Assembly (NCBI RefSeq): GCF_037325665.1
Contig: NC_090255.1
Coordinates: 19,285,606-19,349,605, forward strand
Length of the DNA: 64,000 nucleotides
Reading direction: 5' to 3'
Source of the DNA: Littorina saxatilis
Lineage: Eukaryota; Mollusca; Gastropoda; Littorinimorpha; Littorinidae
The notes under the pieces were generated by a model. That model saw nothing but the letters and a program-made list of their open reading frames with translations. It had not been told where the DNA came from and did not search any database. Position numbers and translations under genes: made by a program. Below, one piece after another: positions 53,701 to 63,978 of this stretch (within the stretch, counting starts at the first letter, position 1; each line of letters opens with the position of its first letter).

Positions 53701-56071
53701 AGCGGGGACAGCGCCCCAGTGTCAAACTGTTGCGGCACTTGTTTGGGCGTGGCTATAAGCATAGTGACATGAATTTGATTGGTCAGTATTTTTAGGCAAA
53801 GCGCATGTTCTCAGCAAACAGAAAACAAAATCTTGGAAGCGTGAGTCACGCTACCCAAAAATGAAATCTTTTTTTACATATATTTTTTTTTTCTATAACT
53901 TTTTTCCCCATGGTTCATTCGTCATCTGACATAACTTTTTAGCGAAATCTAACCATAAGATTATTGAAAAAAAGCAATAATGTAGACGACAACCTTTAAC
54001 AACTTATGACTATGAGGAGAAAAATCTGAGAAAACAAGGGAGGAAACTCTTAAAGTGGAGGATTCTTTGGACTTAAAACTATCAGGGTCTTGCAAATAAC
54101 CACTGGTGGATATGAATTGCCTAAAACTAGACAATCGTCCTTGTTTGTTTTCAGAATGTGTCGGAAGGAAAACGTCACAAAGACCATTGATTACCAGATC
54201 AGATCTTGAAAATAAAGCACCAAAAGAAGTGATGTGTGAAAGAAAAGATAGCCTGTGAATTTTGGGCACTATCAAGTTCAAGTTAGAAGCAGGCGTCTAT
54301 GATAGCATTATTAATGATCGAGGTTAGAAAGTCAGTGATCAGGCTGTAAAAAAAGGATCTTTCAGTCGGTGCTGGCTGCTTTGTTGTTGGAAAGGAAGTG
54401 ACTGTCCAAGATTCAAATGTATCCCATACAGAGATACCTCTTCAAAGGGTCGGTTATGGTCTGGTGAGAGTTCTAACTGGGCCAAATTAGTGCGCACAGG
54501 CACACACACGCACGAACACACTAACACACATACACATAAATGCATAGAAGTACACACACATGTATACCAGCACAGTCACACATAATCTGGTTATTATTCA
54601 TTCTCTCTGTAAATCACACCTCTGTTTTTCAGGTACATCTTCCAGCGCTGACAAGAGTTCTCTCGACACTCCTGACATCGGTACTCCCAACAACAGTACT
54701 CCCGACAACAGTACTCCCAACAACAGCACTCCAAACAACAGCACTCCAGATATCAGTGTTCCTGACAACAGCACTCCCAACACTCCTGACAAAGGTACTA
54801 CTAACACCCATGGCGACAGTACCTCTACCAACAGTAGTCCCAGCACCACCACCACACGCTCCTCAGCTCACAGAAAGTCCGTCACACCTGCTTCTGAAGA
54901 CGTTTCTAGAAGTAGACGTTCTGTCTCAACTGCCTTTAACATCTCAACAAGGAACTCACCGCGTACGTTCGACACTCGCCCCTACCCCCGCCCTGACACC
55001 ACTGCCACCCTCAACACTCGCAAAGGATCCTACGTCAAGCCTGACGCCCCGTCACTGTCACACACTGGGGAGGAGGAAGCAACAAGATCTCCCTCTAGCA
55101 GCAAGGATAGACAGAATGATATTGAATTGAACAAATCTGCTTCGAGTAGTAAGGAGAGGCTGAGCGATATTGAATTGAAAAAATCTGCTTCGAGTAGCAA
55201 GGAGACACTTAGCGATATTGAATCCAAAAGATCTCTCTCCAATAGCAAGGAGAAACAGACTGATACTGGTGTCAAGGAGAAACTGGAAGTTAAAGTTAAA
55301 AATCTTGGGCCCAATTCCCAAGAATTAGGTACGTGTGCATGTGAGGTATCTTCGGAGAAAGGAGTTGATGAGATAGTGGTAAAGTCTCAAACCTCTGACT
55401 CTGAGGTGTCTCCATCAAAAGGAACTGGCGAGAGAGTGTTAAAATCTCATTCCTCTGAGATGCCTTCACAGAAAGGAATTGAACAAAGAGTGTTAAAATC
55501 TCATACCTCTGATGTATCATCGCAGAAAGGAGCTGACGAGAGAGTGTTGAAATCTCATGATAGAAAAGCTCCCAAAACAAGGCCTGAAAAATCCAACACT
55601 TCAGACGCGCTAACAGAAGAAGCTAGCAAGAAATCTGTAAGCAGTTGCAGCGCAACAAATACAGCCAAGGTAGCTACAATGAAAAACGTTCCTGTAGTTT
55701 CTTCAAGCACAAAGCCTGGGGCAGACCTTCCAGCAAAGAACAAGGGCTCAGAACCTGAAAGTGTAACAATCCCGGGTCTTTTGGAGAGTGTTGATGAAGG
55801 TAAAGTCCAGAAAAGCAGTGAGAAAACGGAGGGAGAGCAAAACGACACAAACAGCAACAATGGTGATGCAAGAGTGCACAAAACGCGGACCCAGAAAGCG
55901 GCAGAAGAATCTCCTCCAGAAGGGAAAGAACATGTGGGAGAAAAGCATGCCATTGATAAGACTGATGACAATCTGTTGAAAGGACAGTTTGAAGAGTTGA
56001 AGACTCTCCCCAAGCATTTCATGTCAGATGACGCTAGTCCTGCCTCAGTGGAAATGTCTGAAGACAATTGA
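41788..56071 (+). CDS. ZNF800: ZNF800-like zinc-finger protein, complete seven-exon coding region (about 2567 aa)
   Basis: Coding exons: 41788-41928, 42778-45042, 45634-48754, 49245-49579, 50542-50690, 51294-51547 and 54633-56071. They total 7704 nt and all phases match. A 5'UTR part of exon 1 starts at 41754 after a CAG acceptor. The N-terminus (GRMIEQIINGIQYG, then CDFIIECRVCRGLFRALPNF) matches the ZNF800 start and its atypical first C2HC finger. Later come CQLCN/IKFSQKKSLAYH (C2H2 split by intron 2), CPYCKRVFYYFWGLTRH...H, CTGCHRVFGRKSSLISH...C, CLQCDQKFTSVSNLRRH...H and CRLCRFCSYNRSECNTH...H. Between the fingers are very long Ser/Thr/Lys-rich, probably disordered stretches in exons 2, 3 and 7. 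These make it nearly four times the length of human ZNF800 (about 660 aa). A nuclear transcriptional role is inferred from the family. The orthology call rests mainly on the first and last fingers. Confidence 0.88.
42778..45042 (+). CDS. ZNF800: ZNF800-like exon 2: first finger plus disordered repeats
   Basis: A 755-codon exon. It opens with the C2HC finger (residues about 11 to 36 of the exon) and then runs as a Ser/Lys/Thr-rich region. The latter half holds about four diverged copies of a module of roughly 50 to 60 aa: a KVMPKP-like phrase, then PQLRQSARNAE, PQVRQSARNLD, PQMRLSLRRTE and a last HQLRGAVIKAE. The exon ends inside the second finger (LCCQLCN), immediately before the tandem donor array. 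Confidence 0.9.
45043..45138 (+). repeat. Four-copy 24-bp tandem repeat carrying the intron 2 splice donor
   Basis: Four perfect copies of a 24-bp unit begin at 45043, 45067, 45091 and 45115. Each unit starts with GTAAGTAATAG and ends ACAGTCAAACCT, so each supplies a consensus GTAAGT donor. Because 24 is a multiple of three and no stop interrupts, every donor is in frame with exon 2. The units would add VSNSTVKP octapeptides. The last unit merges into the left end of a MITE-like element. Confidence 0.95.
45052..45303. mobile_element. Pogo-like MITE relative fused to the donor repeat
   Basis: TACAGTCAAACCTCGCTTTG at the left, interior TAAGACCCTCACTTTTA and TTTTCTCAAGTATCGGGGGC, and a right end near GAAACCAGTTATACTATA. 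The ACAGTCAAACCT terminus is also the 3' half of the 24-bp donor unit. The 5' half (GTAAGTAATAGT) is host exon-intron junction sequence. Confidence 0.65.
45634..48754 (+). CDS. ZNF800: ZNF800-like exon 3: fingers 2 to 4 and long disordered linker
   Basis: A 3121-nt exon. It completes finger 2, then encodes finger 3 (CPYCKRVFYYFWGLTRH) within the first 50 codons. After a long low-complexity linker comes finger 4, of C2HC type (CTGCHRVFGRKSSLISHMKIC). Three RESSVES-type phrases follow (SSRESSVESRT, SSRESSVESVR, SNRDRSVESRK), suggesting an old internal duplication. The exon ends with a basic RRPRRKRRAPSRL patch that could act as a nuclear localisation signal. Confidence 0.9.
50208..50509 (+). 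mobile_element. tRNA-headed SINE, subfamily C
   Basis: AACGGTTGGCCGAGTGGTAA head, B box GGGTTCGAACCCC, (CAAA)n tail. The imperfect duplication GAGCCATAA/GAGCCATTA flanks it. It ends about 30 bp before ZNF800-like coding exon 5. Confidence 0.9.
51617..52585. mobile_element. Foldback MITE split by a retroposon
   Basis: Left arm ATGGGTTGTGGGAGAG...CTGCTTTCATAGAAACA; right arm TGTTTCTATG...GGAAAGCAGCT, then after the insertion ATTCCACAACCCATAAAAC. The arms are inverted copies around a centre near 51685. It lies in ZNF800-like intron 6. Confidence 0.8.
51733..52541 (-). mobile_element. 809-bp tRNA-headed retroposon with poly(A), unusually long
   Basis: A perfect 14-bp target-site duplication, AAGGGAAAGCAGCT, is at 51719-51732 and 52542-52555. 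On the minus strand it begins with a tRNA-like head (GAGGCGCAGTGGTTAGTGC, B box GGTTCGAATGCC). It runs through about 650 bp of GC-rich unique body and ends in an interrupted poly(A) (the T-rich run at 51733-51800). No similarity to the other SINEs in the window beyond the head was seen. Confidence 0.85.
52990..53995. mobile_element. TTAA-flanked MITE, second copy, split by a D-type SINE
   Basis: TTAA at 52986-52989 and 53996-53999. Termini AGGTCCTTGTCTACATTTC and AATGTAGACGACAACCT. It is the same element as 34891-35422, about 95 percent alike by eye, apart from the SINE at 53202-53668. Confidence 0.87.
53202..53668 (+). mobile_element. tRNA-headed SINE, subfamily D
   Basis: Head GGGTGGCCGAGTGGTAACGC, B box GTTCGACCC. 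The body continues past the 19-kb copy with GGCCGTGAAAGGTGGATG and TGAGATACGTGCGCGATATA, and the tail is (AAAT)n. It is flanked by AAATCC at 53196-53201 and 53669-53674. The empty site is seen in the sister MITE near 35095. Confidence 0.93.
54485..54560. repeat. (CA)n-rich microsatellite
   Basis: Interrupted CACACA with ACACACGCACGAAC, about 75 bp before the last ZNF800-like exon. Confidence 0.75.
54633..56071 (+). CDS. ZNF800: ZNF800-like last exon: three tandem peptide-repeat blocks
   Basis: A 479-codon terminal exon with no zinc finger. It holds (a) a run of NNSTPDNSTP-type pentapeptide units near 54685-54790; (b) four copies of an 18-residue unit of the form SASSSKERLSDIELKK near 55090-55265; (c) four copies of a 20-residue unit of the form SSQKGADERVLKSHTSD near 55345-55560. 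The rest is Ser/Lys/Glu-rich. The repeats keep frame, so the exon looks coding although it is poorly constrained. Confidence 0.85.
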
Positions 56072-57230
56072 TCAAGTTTGTCTGGGCTTGTGGTTCTGTA
56101 TCTTATCCTTCTGTCATGACTCTCGTGAAGGTAATGAGTATTAGGCCATGAAAAAGTTGATGGATGTTTCTGATTCCCCAAACAACCCTGTTTTCTATTT
56201 TCTACCGACCCTGGCACTTTTTTTGACCCTTAAAAAAAAACACAAAAAAAACCTGACTAGTTTTAAATTTTACAGGCTTCACAAGGAAAGTTATTCTTCC
56301 TCGAAATGCAGGGGACATAGCTCGCACAATTTCCTACCAATAAAAAGCCGCTTGTGTGTGTAAATAAGAAAATCAAAACAAAACAAAAGTAACTAACCTA
56401 TTGACCAGGGCTATTTGTAATTGGCTTTGTCATCAGAAACAAACATTTTATTTTTGATGGCCTTACCTGTCACCCTGGGGACTAGCTGAAAGTGTCCCCT
56501 CCTTGTGAGTGTCCTTTCCTGGCAGGGATAGTTCTGTCACGGACCAATCGACAACAAATGGTGACGCCCTCATCTTATCAAGGGGCCTAACATTTCAGGT
56601 ACAATACCTACCTAACGCTCAGGATCATCAAAAGTGTTCGTTTGTTGTGTGTGTTCGTCACAGTGGAGGTAATTCGGTTAGCTTGATGTTGATAGACAAG
56701 AGACAATGGATGGTGTTCTTCATGTGAAGTTGTCCTCGCATTGCAAGTAATGTACAATCGCTGTTCTCATGTGTATACACATGCAGATCTCCACAGGGAA
56801 GTTGCTTAAGAAGACTAACACGTAGTGTGACCAATGTCGTTTGTCATCATACACTGATTTGCTTGCTTTGTGGACAAAGTCCATGGTTTCTTGAGACAGT
56901 CTTTTCGCATGATGAAAGCAGTTGCTAACAAATTCATTGTTGAAAATAAAACTAACAATGTTTAACTGCCACGTTGTAAGGTGACTGATGTGTGTCTGCT
57001 TTTCATTGGCTTTGATTCTGTACAGAATATGTTTAAATCTCAAAACAATGCAGCTGAAAAGTTACACTTGCAGGCTAGGCCTGCTTCAACTGTGTCAAGT
57101 GATTGCTGTAAATAATCAAATGTAGGGAAGGTCGCCCAGAAACGTTACTTTATGTTCATTCTGAAACTAAATCCATGACAATCACGTGCACCTTGCATAG
57201 AATCTATAGCTCGTCATGACAGGTATACAG
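56072..57230 (+). other. ZNF800-like 3' flank, possible 3'UTR
   Basis: No coding exon. AATAAA occurs at about 56339 and again near 56945. Either could be the polyadenylation signal. Otherwise I see unique sequence. Confidence 0.5.
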
Positions 57231-57239
57231 TGGTATCTG

Positions 57240-57665
57240 TGATAAGAGGACACTGTTTTAGTGGTTGTATCAGCCAAAAATATCCTGACCCTGCTAGTGT
57301 CTTTGCCTGACAATAGCGTTTAGTAAAGGTGAAAGACCAACAGAAACCAAAATGTTCTGTTTCAGTGGTTATATCAGCCAAAAATATCCCAACTCTGCTG
57401 GTGTCGTTTCCTGACTATTTTTTTTTAGTAAAGTTGAAAGACCAATAGAATCCAAAGTGTTCTGTTTCAGTGGTTGTATCAGCAAAAAATATCCTAACTC
57501 TGCTAGTGTCTTTGTCTGACAATAGTGTTAAGTGAAGTTGAAAGACCAATAGATTACCAAAGTGTTCTGTTTCAGTGGTTGTATTAGCCAAAAATATCCT
57601 AACTCTGCTGGTGTCTTATCCTGACAATTATTTGTTTAGTAAATTTGAAAGACCAATGGAAACCA
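57240..57665. repeat. Tandem repeat, about 107-bp unit, four copies
   Basis: Each unit has CTGTTTCAGTGGTTGTATCAG, CAAAAATATCCTAACTCTGC and AGTTGAAAGACCAATAGA. Unit starts are near 57249, 57356, 57464 and 57566. Confidence 0.88.
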
Positions 57666-57788
57666 GTTTTCTCAACTAGGTGCGCTATCATCAGAGGGTC
57701 CCGACATTGCATGTACCACAGTAGTGTGTTCAAGTTGAAAGACTGACAGAAAACACAGGTGTCTTTTGTAGGACTAGGCGGCATTTTC

Positions 57789-58160
57789 TTCTTCTTCTGC
57801 GTTCGTGGGCTGAAACTCCCTCGTACACTCGTGTTTTTTGCACGAGTGGAATTTTACGTGTATGACCGTTTTTTACCCCGCCATTTAGGCAGCCATACGC
57901 CGTTTTCGGAGGAAGCATGCTGGGTATTTTCGTGTTTCTATAACCCACCGAACTCTGACATGGATTACAGGATCTTTTTTGTGCGCACTTGGTCTTGTGC
58001 TTGCGTGTACACACGGGGGTGTTCGGACACCGAGGAGAGTCTGCACACAAAGTTGACTCTGAGAAATAAATCTCTCGCCGAACGTGGGGACGAACTCACG
58101 CTGACAGCGGCCAACTGGATACAAATCCAGCGCGCTACCGACTGAGCTACATCCCCGCCC
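57789..58160 (-). mobile_element. tRNA-Thr-headed SINE, subfamily A
   Basis: Minus orientation, full length. The target-site duplication GGCGGCATTTTC is at 57777-57788 and 58161-58172. Confidence 0.94.
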
Positions 58161-58221
58161 GGCGGCATTTTCTCATGGAAGAGGTTTCACAGTTGTTTGT
58201 AGTTGTGCTAAGGCAAAAAAA

Positions 58222-59097
58222 AACAAGTCGCGTAAGGCGAAAATACAATATTTAGTCAAGTAGCTGTCGAACTCACAGAATGAAACTGAACGCAATGCCA
58301 TTTTTCAGCAAGACCGTATACTCGTAGCATCGTCAGTCCACCGCTCATGGCAAAGGCAGTGAAATTGACAAGAAGAGCGGGGTGGTAGTTGCGCTAAGAA
58401 GGATAGCACGCTTTTCTGTACCTCTCTTTGTTTTAACTTTCTGAGCGTGTTTTTAATCCAAACATATATCTATATGTTTTTGGAATCAGGAACCGACAAG
58501 GAATAAGATGAAAGTGTTTTTAAATTGATTTCGACAATTTAATTTTGATAATAATTTTGATATATTTAATTTTCAGAGCTTGTTTTTAATCCGAATATAA
58601 CATATTTATATGTTTTTGGAATCAGCAAATGATGGAGAATAAGATAAACGTAAATTTGGATTTTATAAATTTTTATTTTTTTTTACAATTTTCAGATTTT
58701 TATAATGACCAAAGTCATTAATTAATTTTTAAGCCACCAAGCTGAAATGCAATACCGAAGTCCGGGCTTTGTCGAAGATTACTTGACCAAAATTTCAACC
58801 AATTTGGTTGAAAAATGAGGGCGTGACAGTGCCGCCTCAACTTTCACGAAAAGCCGGATATGACGTCATCAAAGACATTTATCAAAAAAATGAAAAAAAC
58901 GTTCGGGGATTTTATACCCAGGAACTCATGTCAAATTTCATAAAGATCGGTCCAGTAGTTTAGTCTGAATCGCTCTACACACACACACACACACACACAC
59001 AGACACACACACACACACACGCACATTCACCACGACCCTCGTTTCGATTCCCCCTCGATGTTAAAATATTTAGTCAAAACTTGACTAAATATAAAAA
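58222..59097. mobile_element. 0.88-kb dispersed element with TTTAGTCAAG ends
   Basis: Starts ACAAGTCGCGTAAGGCGAAA...TATTTAGTCAAG and ends ATTTAGTCAAAACTTGACTAAAT, giving a short inverted motif. The interior has ATATGTTTTTGGAATCAGGA twice, TGACGTCA at 58861-58868 and an (AC)n tract near 58977-59020. Class unknown. A partial second copy is at 59505-60110. Confidence 0.8.
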
Positions 59098-59504
59098 ATA
59101 GGTGTGGTTGAGGTAACATAGCCAAAAAAAATAAGGTAGGAAGGTAGGCAATCACTTTTTTTTTAAACTTTTTTTTCTAATGTGTACAAATTAAACCTAC
59201 TTGACAGGGAAATAAGTGTGCGACTCGAGCGCTTTCGCTTTCATTGCGTTTTCTGCACTCGTTTTTGTTTTTTTTGTGGTTTTTTTTGACAAATGTAATA
59301 AAAAGTTATAGGGTCGGCCCCTAAAAATAGGGTAGGTCGGGTTACCGTAACCACACCTATTTTGTTTTAGGCCTAACGGTCACAGGTACCACTACCACTG
59401 TGGGACATTGATAGTACACTGTGTTAGACTACCCTGCACTGCTATGGCTAGGTTAGTTAGGATCACTTTATGTGGTCTAATTCTGACTGAAAAAACTCAT
59501 TAAA

Positions 59505-60110
59505 ACAAGTCGCGTAAGGCGAAATTACTACATTTAGTCAAGCTGTATAACTGCGGACTTCCTGGCAGCCACTGGTCTGAGGATTTAGCACGGCCATCAA
59601 CATCGAACGCAGAAGAAGAAGAAGTCAAGCTGTCGAACTCACGGGATGAAACTGAACGCACTGTATTTTTTCACCAAGACAGTACAGCTTCGTCAATCCC
59701 CGCGTGAAGGAAATCGCTCACCTCCCACGTGCAAAACGTAGTGATATTGACACGCCAGATTAGCGCGGTAGCGTATTGTGCTAAGCAGGAAAGCGCGCTT
59801 TTCTGTATTCTTGTTAACTTTCTGAGCTTGTTTTGAATCCAACCTATCATATCTATATGTTTTTGTAATCAGGAAATGATAAAGAATAAGATGTAATCAT
59901 ATTTGGATCGATTTCTTAAATTTTAATCGTAAGATTAATTAATCTATTTTCGTTAATTGTGATCGTTAAGAGTAAACATGATATGTATATATTTTTAGAT
60001 TCAGAATGTGATGAAGAATACGATGCAATCAATTTTAAATCTGTTTGCAAAAAATCGATTTTAATGACAACTTTAATGAGCAAACTCATGAATTAATTTT
60101 TAAGGGGAGA
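59505..60110. mobile_element. Truncated second copy of the TTTAGTCAAG element
   Basis: ACAAGTCGCGTAAGGCGAAAT start, ATATGTTTTTGTAATCAGG and AATTAATTTTTAAGG inside. The right half is missing. An 87-bp insert interrupts it at 59547-59633. Confidence 0.75.
59547..59633 (+). mobile_element. 87-bp retroposed fragment with the A/B SINE tail
   Basis: Flanked by GTCAAGCTGT at 59537-59546 and 59634-59643. It ends CGAACGCAGAAGAAGAAGAA, the SINE A/B 3' tail, but its first 55 bp do not match the SINE body seen elsewhere in the window. Confidence 0.8.
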
Positions 60111-60186
60111 GGTGGCACAAAAAATGAAATCTGAATATTTGTAAGTTTTCTTTGAAGTTTAGGGGTACTTTATATCCTCCGAAAGC

Positions 60187-60360
60187 GGGGAGTTAGGTAT
60201 GTGTCCAAGGGGGAGTTAGGTATGTGTTCAAGGGGGAGTTAGGTATGTGTCCAAGGGGGAGTTAGGTATGTGTCCAAGGGGGAGTTAGGTATGTGTCCAA
60301 GGGGGAGTTAGGTATGTGTCCAAGGGGGAGTTAGGTATGTGTCCAAGGGGGAGTTGTCCA
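60187..60360. repeat. 23-bp minisatellite, about 7.5 copies
   Basis: The unit contains GGGGAGTTAGGTATGTGTCC and AAG. One copy has GTGTTCAAG. Confidence 0.93.
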
Positions 60361-60846
60361 ACAAATGTTGTACTCGCCTTTGGCTAGTGATTCTGAAAAT
60401 GTACTAGCCAGCGTGCAAACTTTACTTGCCAAACCAACAATTTGTTGCTGCAACTTGACTCGCATTTGGCGAGTAGATGAACATTTTTACTCGCCAGTTA
60501 CATGTTTCTACTCGCAAATACTCGCCACTTTCAGGCCTGGGTATGTACCTTTAGCTTGAAGTAAAATGACACAAGGAAGGGAGGAGATAGATTGACAACG
60601 TACACATCAGGCCTTCTATAGGACAATGTAGTGCAAGGCAGGAGATTTGTGTGCCATGCAAGCAGTGAGCTGCACTATTACATGGTAGTCTTAAAGTGAA
60701 TGAGGATTTGATAGAATCCCTTTGTTTTCGAAATGCCAATCAATTCTAGTTTTAATGAGTATCACCAGGTTTGTTTATGCGTTTTGAGTTCAGACCGTAG
60801 GGAGATTTTTTTCAGGAAGAATAAAGGTCAGAACTTGTCCAGGTGC

Positions 60847-60866
60847 ACCCCCCCCCCCCCCCCCCT
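60847..60866. repeat. Poly-C run
   Basis: A C-only run of about 20 nt after GGTGCA, followed by CTCCCTCC. Similar runs are at 35923-35938 and 63916-63928. Confidence 0.8.
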
Positions 60867-61093
60867 CCCTCCATACCAATGACCTCAAGTGAGTCTTTCA
60901 GTAACTTCATGAATCTTGATGTTGTAAAGTTACAGTGACTGACAGTTTTAATTCTTCTGCAGGAAGGCTGTAAAGGCATACAGTCATATTTTCTTTATTC
61001 TGATCAGGATCAGGATCGATACGTTGCAGGAACCTTTTTAGGTTATCGTCGTATTTTATCTGTTCAAAAATATGGTTGTACGTACATGTAGTT

Positions 61094-61701
61094 CAGGGTT
61101 CGACACTAGCGGGGGCGGGGGGCGGAACGCCCCAGAGTTTTGTGTTCCGCCCCAAACATTGCCGAAGCTTGGGGCCCACTCCGCCCCAGGATAAATTCCA
61201 ACTGACAATGACAAACCGAAAATTCCAATGCCAGAGCCAATCACTAAAAATCGCCAGTCAAAGTCGTCACTGAAATTTGCGTTACGATCAATGCCGCAGT
61301 CAAGAAAAAAACCATATTGAAATCATCGAAGGACAATGCCGCAAGGGAAATAGCTCTCAGATTGTGCTCTTTAGCATGAGAGATAAGTATCGCCTTCAAA
61401 TGCCAAACGCAAAATGTGGCGACACATCCCTGGTGTAAAAAGACATGGAAATGAAGATGAAGAACAGGGTGGAGAGAAACGATGCAGCCAAAAGCGCGAA
61501 GTGCTGTCGTAATTTCAATGTCAAATGGTTGAAAGAATTTCCCTGGCTTCAGTACGATGAAGAAAAACAGACAATGCATTGCCGCACGTGAATACTCAAT
61601 CAATACTGAGAGTGGGCCCCAGATTTTTGTTTTCCGCCCCAGCAATTTCCATCTCTGGGGCCAGTGTGGCCCCAGGCCAAATAAGTTAGTGTCGACCCCT
61701 G
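61094..61701. mobile_element. Inverted-repeat element, possibly hAT-like
   Basis: Left end CAGGGTTCGACACTAGCGGG and right end TTAGTGTCGACCCCTG, inverted over about 16 bp. Subterminal GGCGGAACGCCCC / GTTCCGCCCC and TTTTCCGCCCC repeats occur. A CAGGG start is typical of hAT elements. TAGTT flanks both sides, which is short of the usual 8-bp duplication. No transposase was found. Confidence 0.65.
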
Positions 61702-62305
61702 TAGTTAGTGTATGGGGTTTGTTTTATCAGTCTGTTTAGAATAACTGCTGTAATTTGCATGCTTTTTTTTCTCTCGTGGTTTTTATGTTTTGGTTTGCTG
61801 CTTGTCTTCTGGGTCTTGTTTCAGATGCAAAGGTTTTCATTTGTTGTTCATTAAGAACAAATTATGTCCCCTGTATACATGTTAGCGAGACAGGGCATCT
61901 CGGTGAACGGGTTTCGGTCAGCCAGGACTCGGTCTCCGTGAAAACGTTTTAGGTCAGTGTTTGTGTCAAGGTCAAAAGATTGACCAAATGTCTCATTTTC
62001 TCTTTCACTTTTTGGGGCGTCAAGATTGACACCGGAGAATGTCAAATATAGTAATCTCATAGTTAAATTCATTCTAATGCAGATGTCTTGCATTGTTTTC
62101 ATTTGATTTTTCATTTCTAAGCAACAGTAACAGTTTTTGATTGAGAACTTTCATTTTGCGCATGTTAATTATTTATTGAACTGAAAGTTTATCATTAAGG
62201 AACGGCAATGTTACCTGACAAAGAAGGTTTTAGAATTATAATGTGAAATAAGCTTTCTTAGTTATTGGAAACATGATCACAACAACAAGAGAAGTCATGT
62301 TGTGA

Positions 62306-62676
62306 CCCCCCGCGGGTTAGGGGGAAGAATTTACCCGATGCTCCCCAGCATGTCGTAAGAGGCGACTAACGGATTCTGTTTCTCCTTTTACCCTTGTTAA
62401 GTGTTTCTTGTATAGAATATAGTCAATGTTTGTGAAGATTTTAGTCAAGCAGTATGTAAGAAATGTTAAGTCCTTTGTACTGGAAACTTGCATTCTCCCA
62501 GTAAGGTCATATATTGTACTACGTTGCAAGCCCCTGGAGCAATTATTTGATTAGTGCTTTTGTGAACAAGAAACAATTAACAAGTGGCTCTATCCCATCC
62601 CCCCCTTTCCCCGTCGCGATATAACCTTGAAAGGTTGAAAACGACGTTAAACACCAAATAAAGAAAGAAAGAAAGA
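62306..62676 (+). mobile_element. 371-bp retroposon with (AAAG)n tail
   Basis: Perfect 14-bp target-site duplication AAGTCATGTTGTGA at 62292-62305 and 62677-62690. It starts CCCCCGCGGGTTAGGGGG and ends GACGTTAAACACCAAATAAA + (GAAA)n. No clear A and B boxes were recognised. The inner part recurs at 24512-24658. Confidence 0.9.
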
Positions 62677-62871
62677 AAGTCATGTTGTGATATTTTTCTT
62701 CTTGTCAACATTGTCAACACTTGTTGAAGTATTACATTTGTGAAATATATTTATGTGTCTTGCTGTGTTTGTGTATGGATGCTGTGTTTATTTGTGTGTG
62801 TCAAAAAGGGAAAAAAACAGAATTCACTCACTCACTACTGTTTATATTTAGACAATGTTACCAGGATGAAG

Positions 62872-63177
62872 GACCGGCACGGTTGGCCTAGTGGTAAGGC
62901 GGCCGCCCCGTGATCGGGAGGTCGTGGGTTCGAACTCCGGCCGGGTCATACCTAAGACTTTAAAATTGGCAATCTAGTGGCTGCTCCGCCTGGCATCTGG
63001 CATAATGGGGTTAGTGCTAGGACTGGTTGGTCCGGTGTCAGAATAATGTGACTGGGTGAGACATGAAGCCTGTGCTGTGACTTCTGTCTTGTGTGTGGCG
63101 CACGTTATATGTCAAAGCAGCACCGCCCTGATATGGCCCTTTGTGGTCGGCTGGGCGTTAAGCAAACAAACAAACAA
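62872..63177 (+). mobile_element. tRNA-headed SINE, subfamily C
   Basis: Head GGCACGGTTGGCCTAGTGGT, (CAAA)n tail. The target-site duplication ACCAGGATGAAG is at 62860-62871 and 63178-63189. Confidence 0.94.
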
Positions 63178-63904
63178 ACCAGGATGAAGCAACAGTCTGT
63201 ATCTATATACACGCACACATTAGCGCACACACACATACACAAGCAGGCACGTACATGTACATGCAGGGCTGAGATTCGAACTCTGAACCTTCCACATGGA
63301 AGGTCGACGTCCTAAATCAAAACAAATCAAATCAAATTAGCTTCATTATCTCACATTGAGAAATGTCAGTGGTGGTGCATGTAACACAAAGACCAACAAA
63401 ACACTACAACATTTATTTTAAATGTATTGGAAATCTTAATTGAAGGTACAATGAACGCTTGTGAAGCATGTTTGAAAAATGAATGTCACTCAAATGCTGT
63501 TAGGAATTGGAGTACGCTCATTTTTCTGAAAATACTCCACATTTGTTTGAGAATACTCCAAGTGCAAAAACAGGTGTTCACAGGTCTACGAACTGTTTAC
63601 ATGGGGAGGAGTGTGCGTTTAAACTGGAGACGCCGGGGAGGGTCGGGCCAGGAATAAGGAGAGATTGGTGTAACCTCCGTTTCACTAAAAGCGATAAACA
63701 TGCTCCTTGTATTTGAGTTCCAAATCAGATTGTTTGTGGTAATAATTGGTTGAGTTTTTTGGAGTGCGATATGAAGGTGAGTGAGTGTGTGATGGTCGGT
63801 GCACAGGAGTCCACAGGTGTAAAGACACCATGCTTCCCGTGACTCCTCACCTTGGATCTGCCAAGGCTTTTACAAGGGATAAGACCATCCCTCCACTTGG
63901 ACAC

Positions 63905-63946
63905 GTACCACGTACCCCCCCCCCCCCCAAAAAAAGAGAAAAAACT

Positions 63947-63978
<32 letters not shown>

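Larger units (their letters stand above)
52905..54065. repeat. Degenerate pogo-like MITE hosting a TTAA MITE
   Basis: ACAGAAGAGGTCTTATAAGAG and GAGGTATAGC lie on the left. ACTTATGACTATGAGGAG and AAATCTGAGAAAACAAGG lie on the right of 52990-53995. The termini are worn. Confidence 0.55.
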
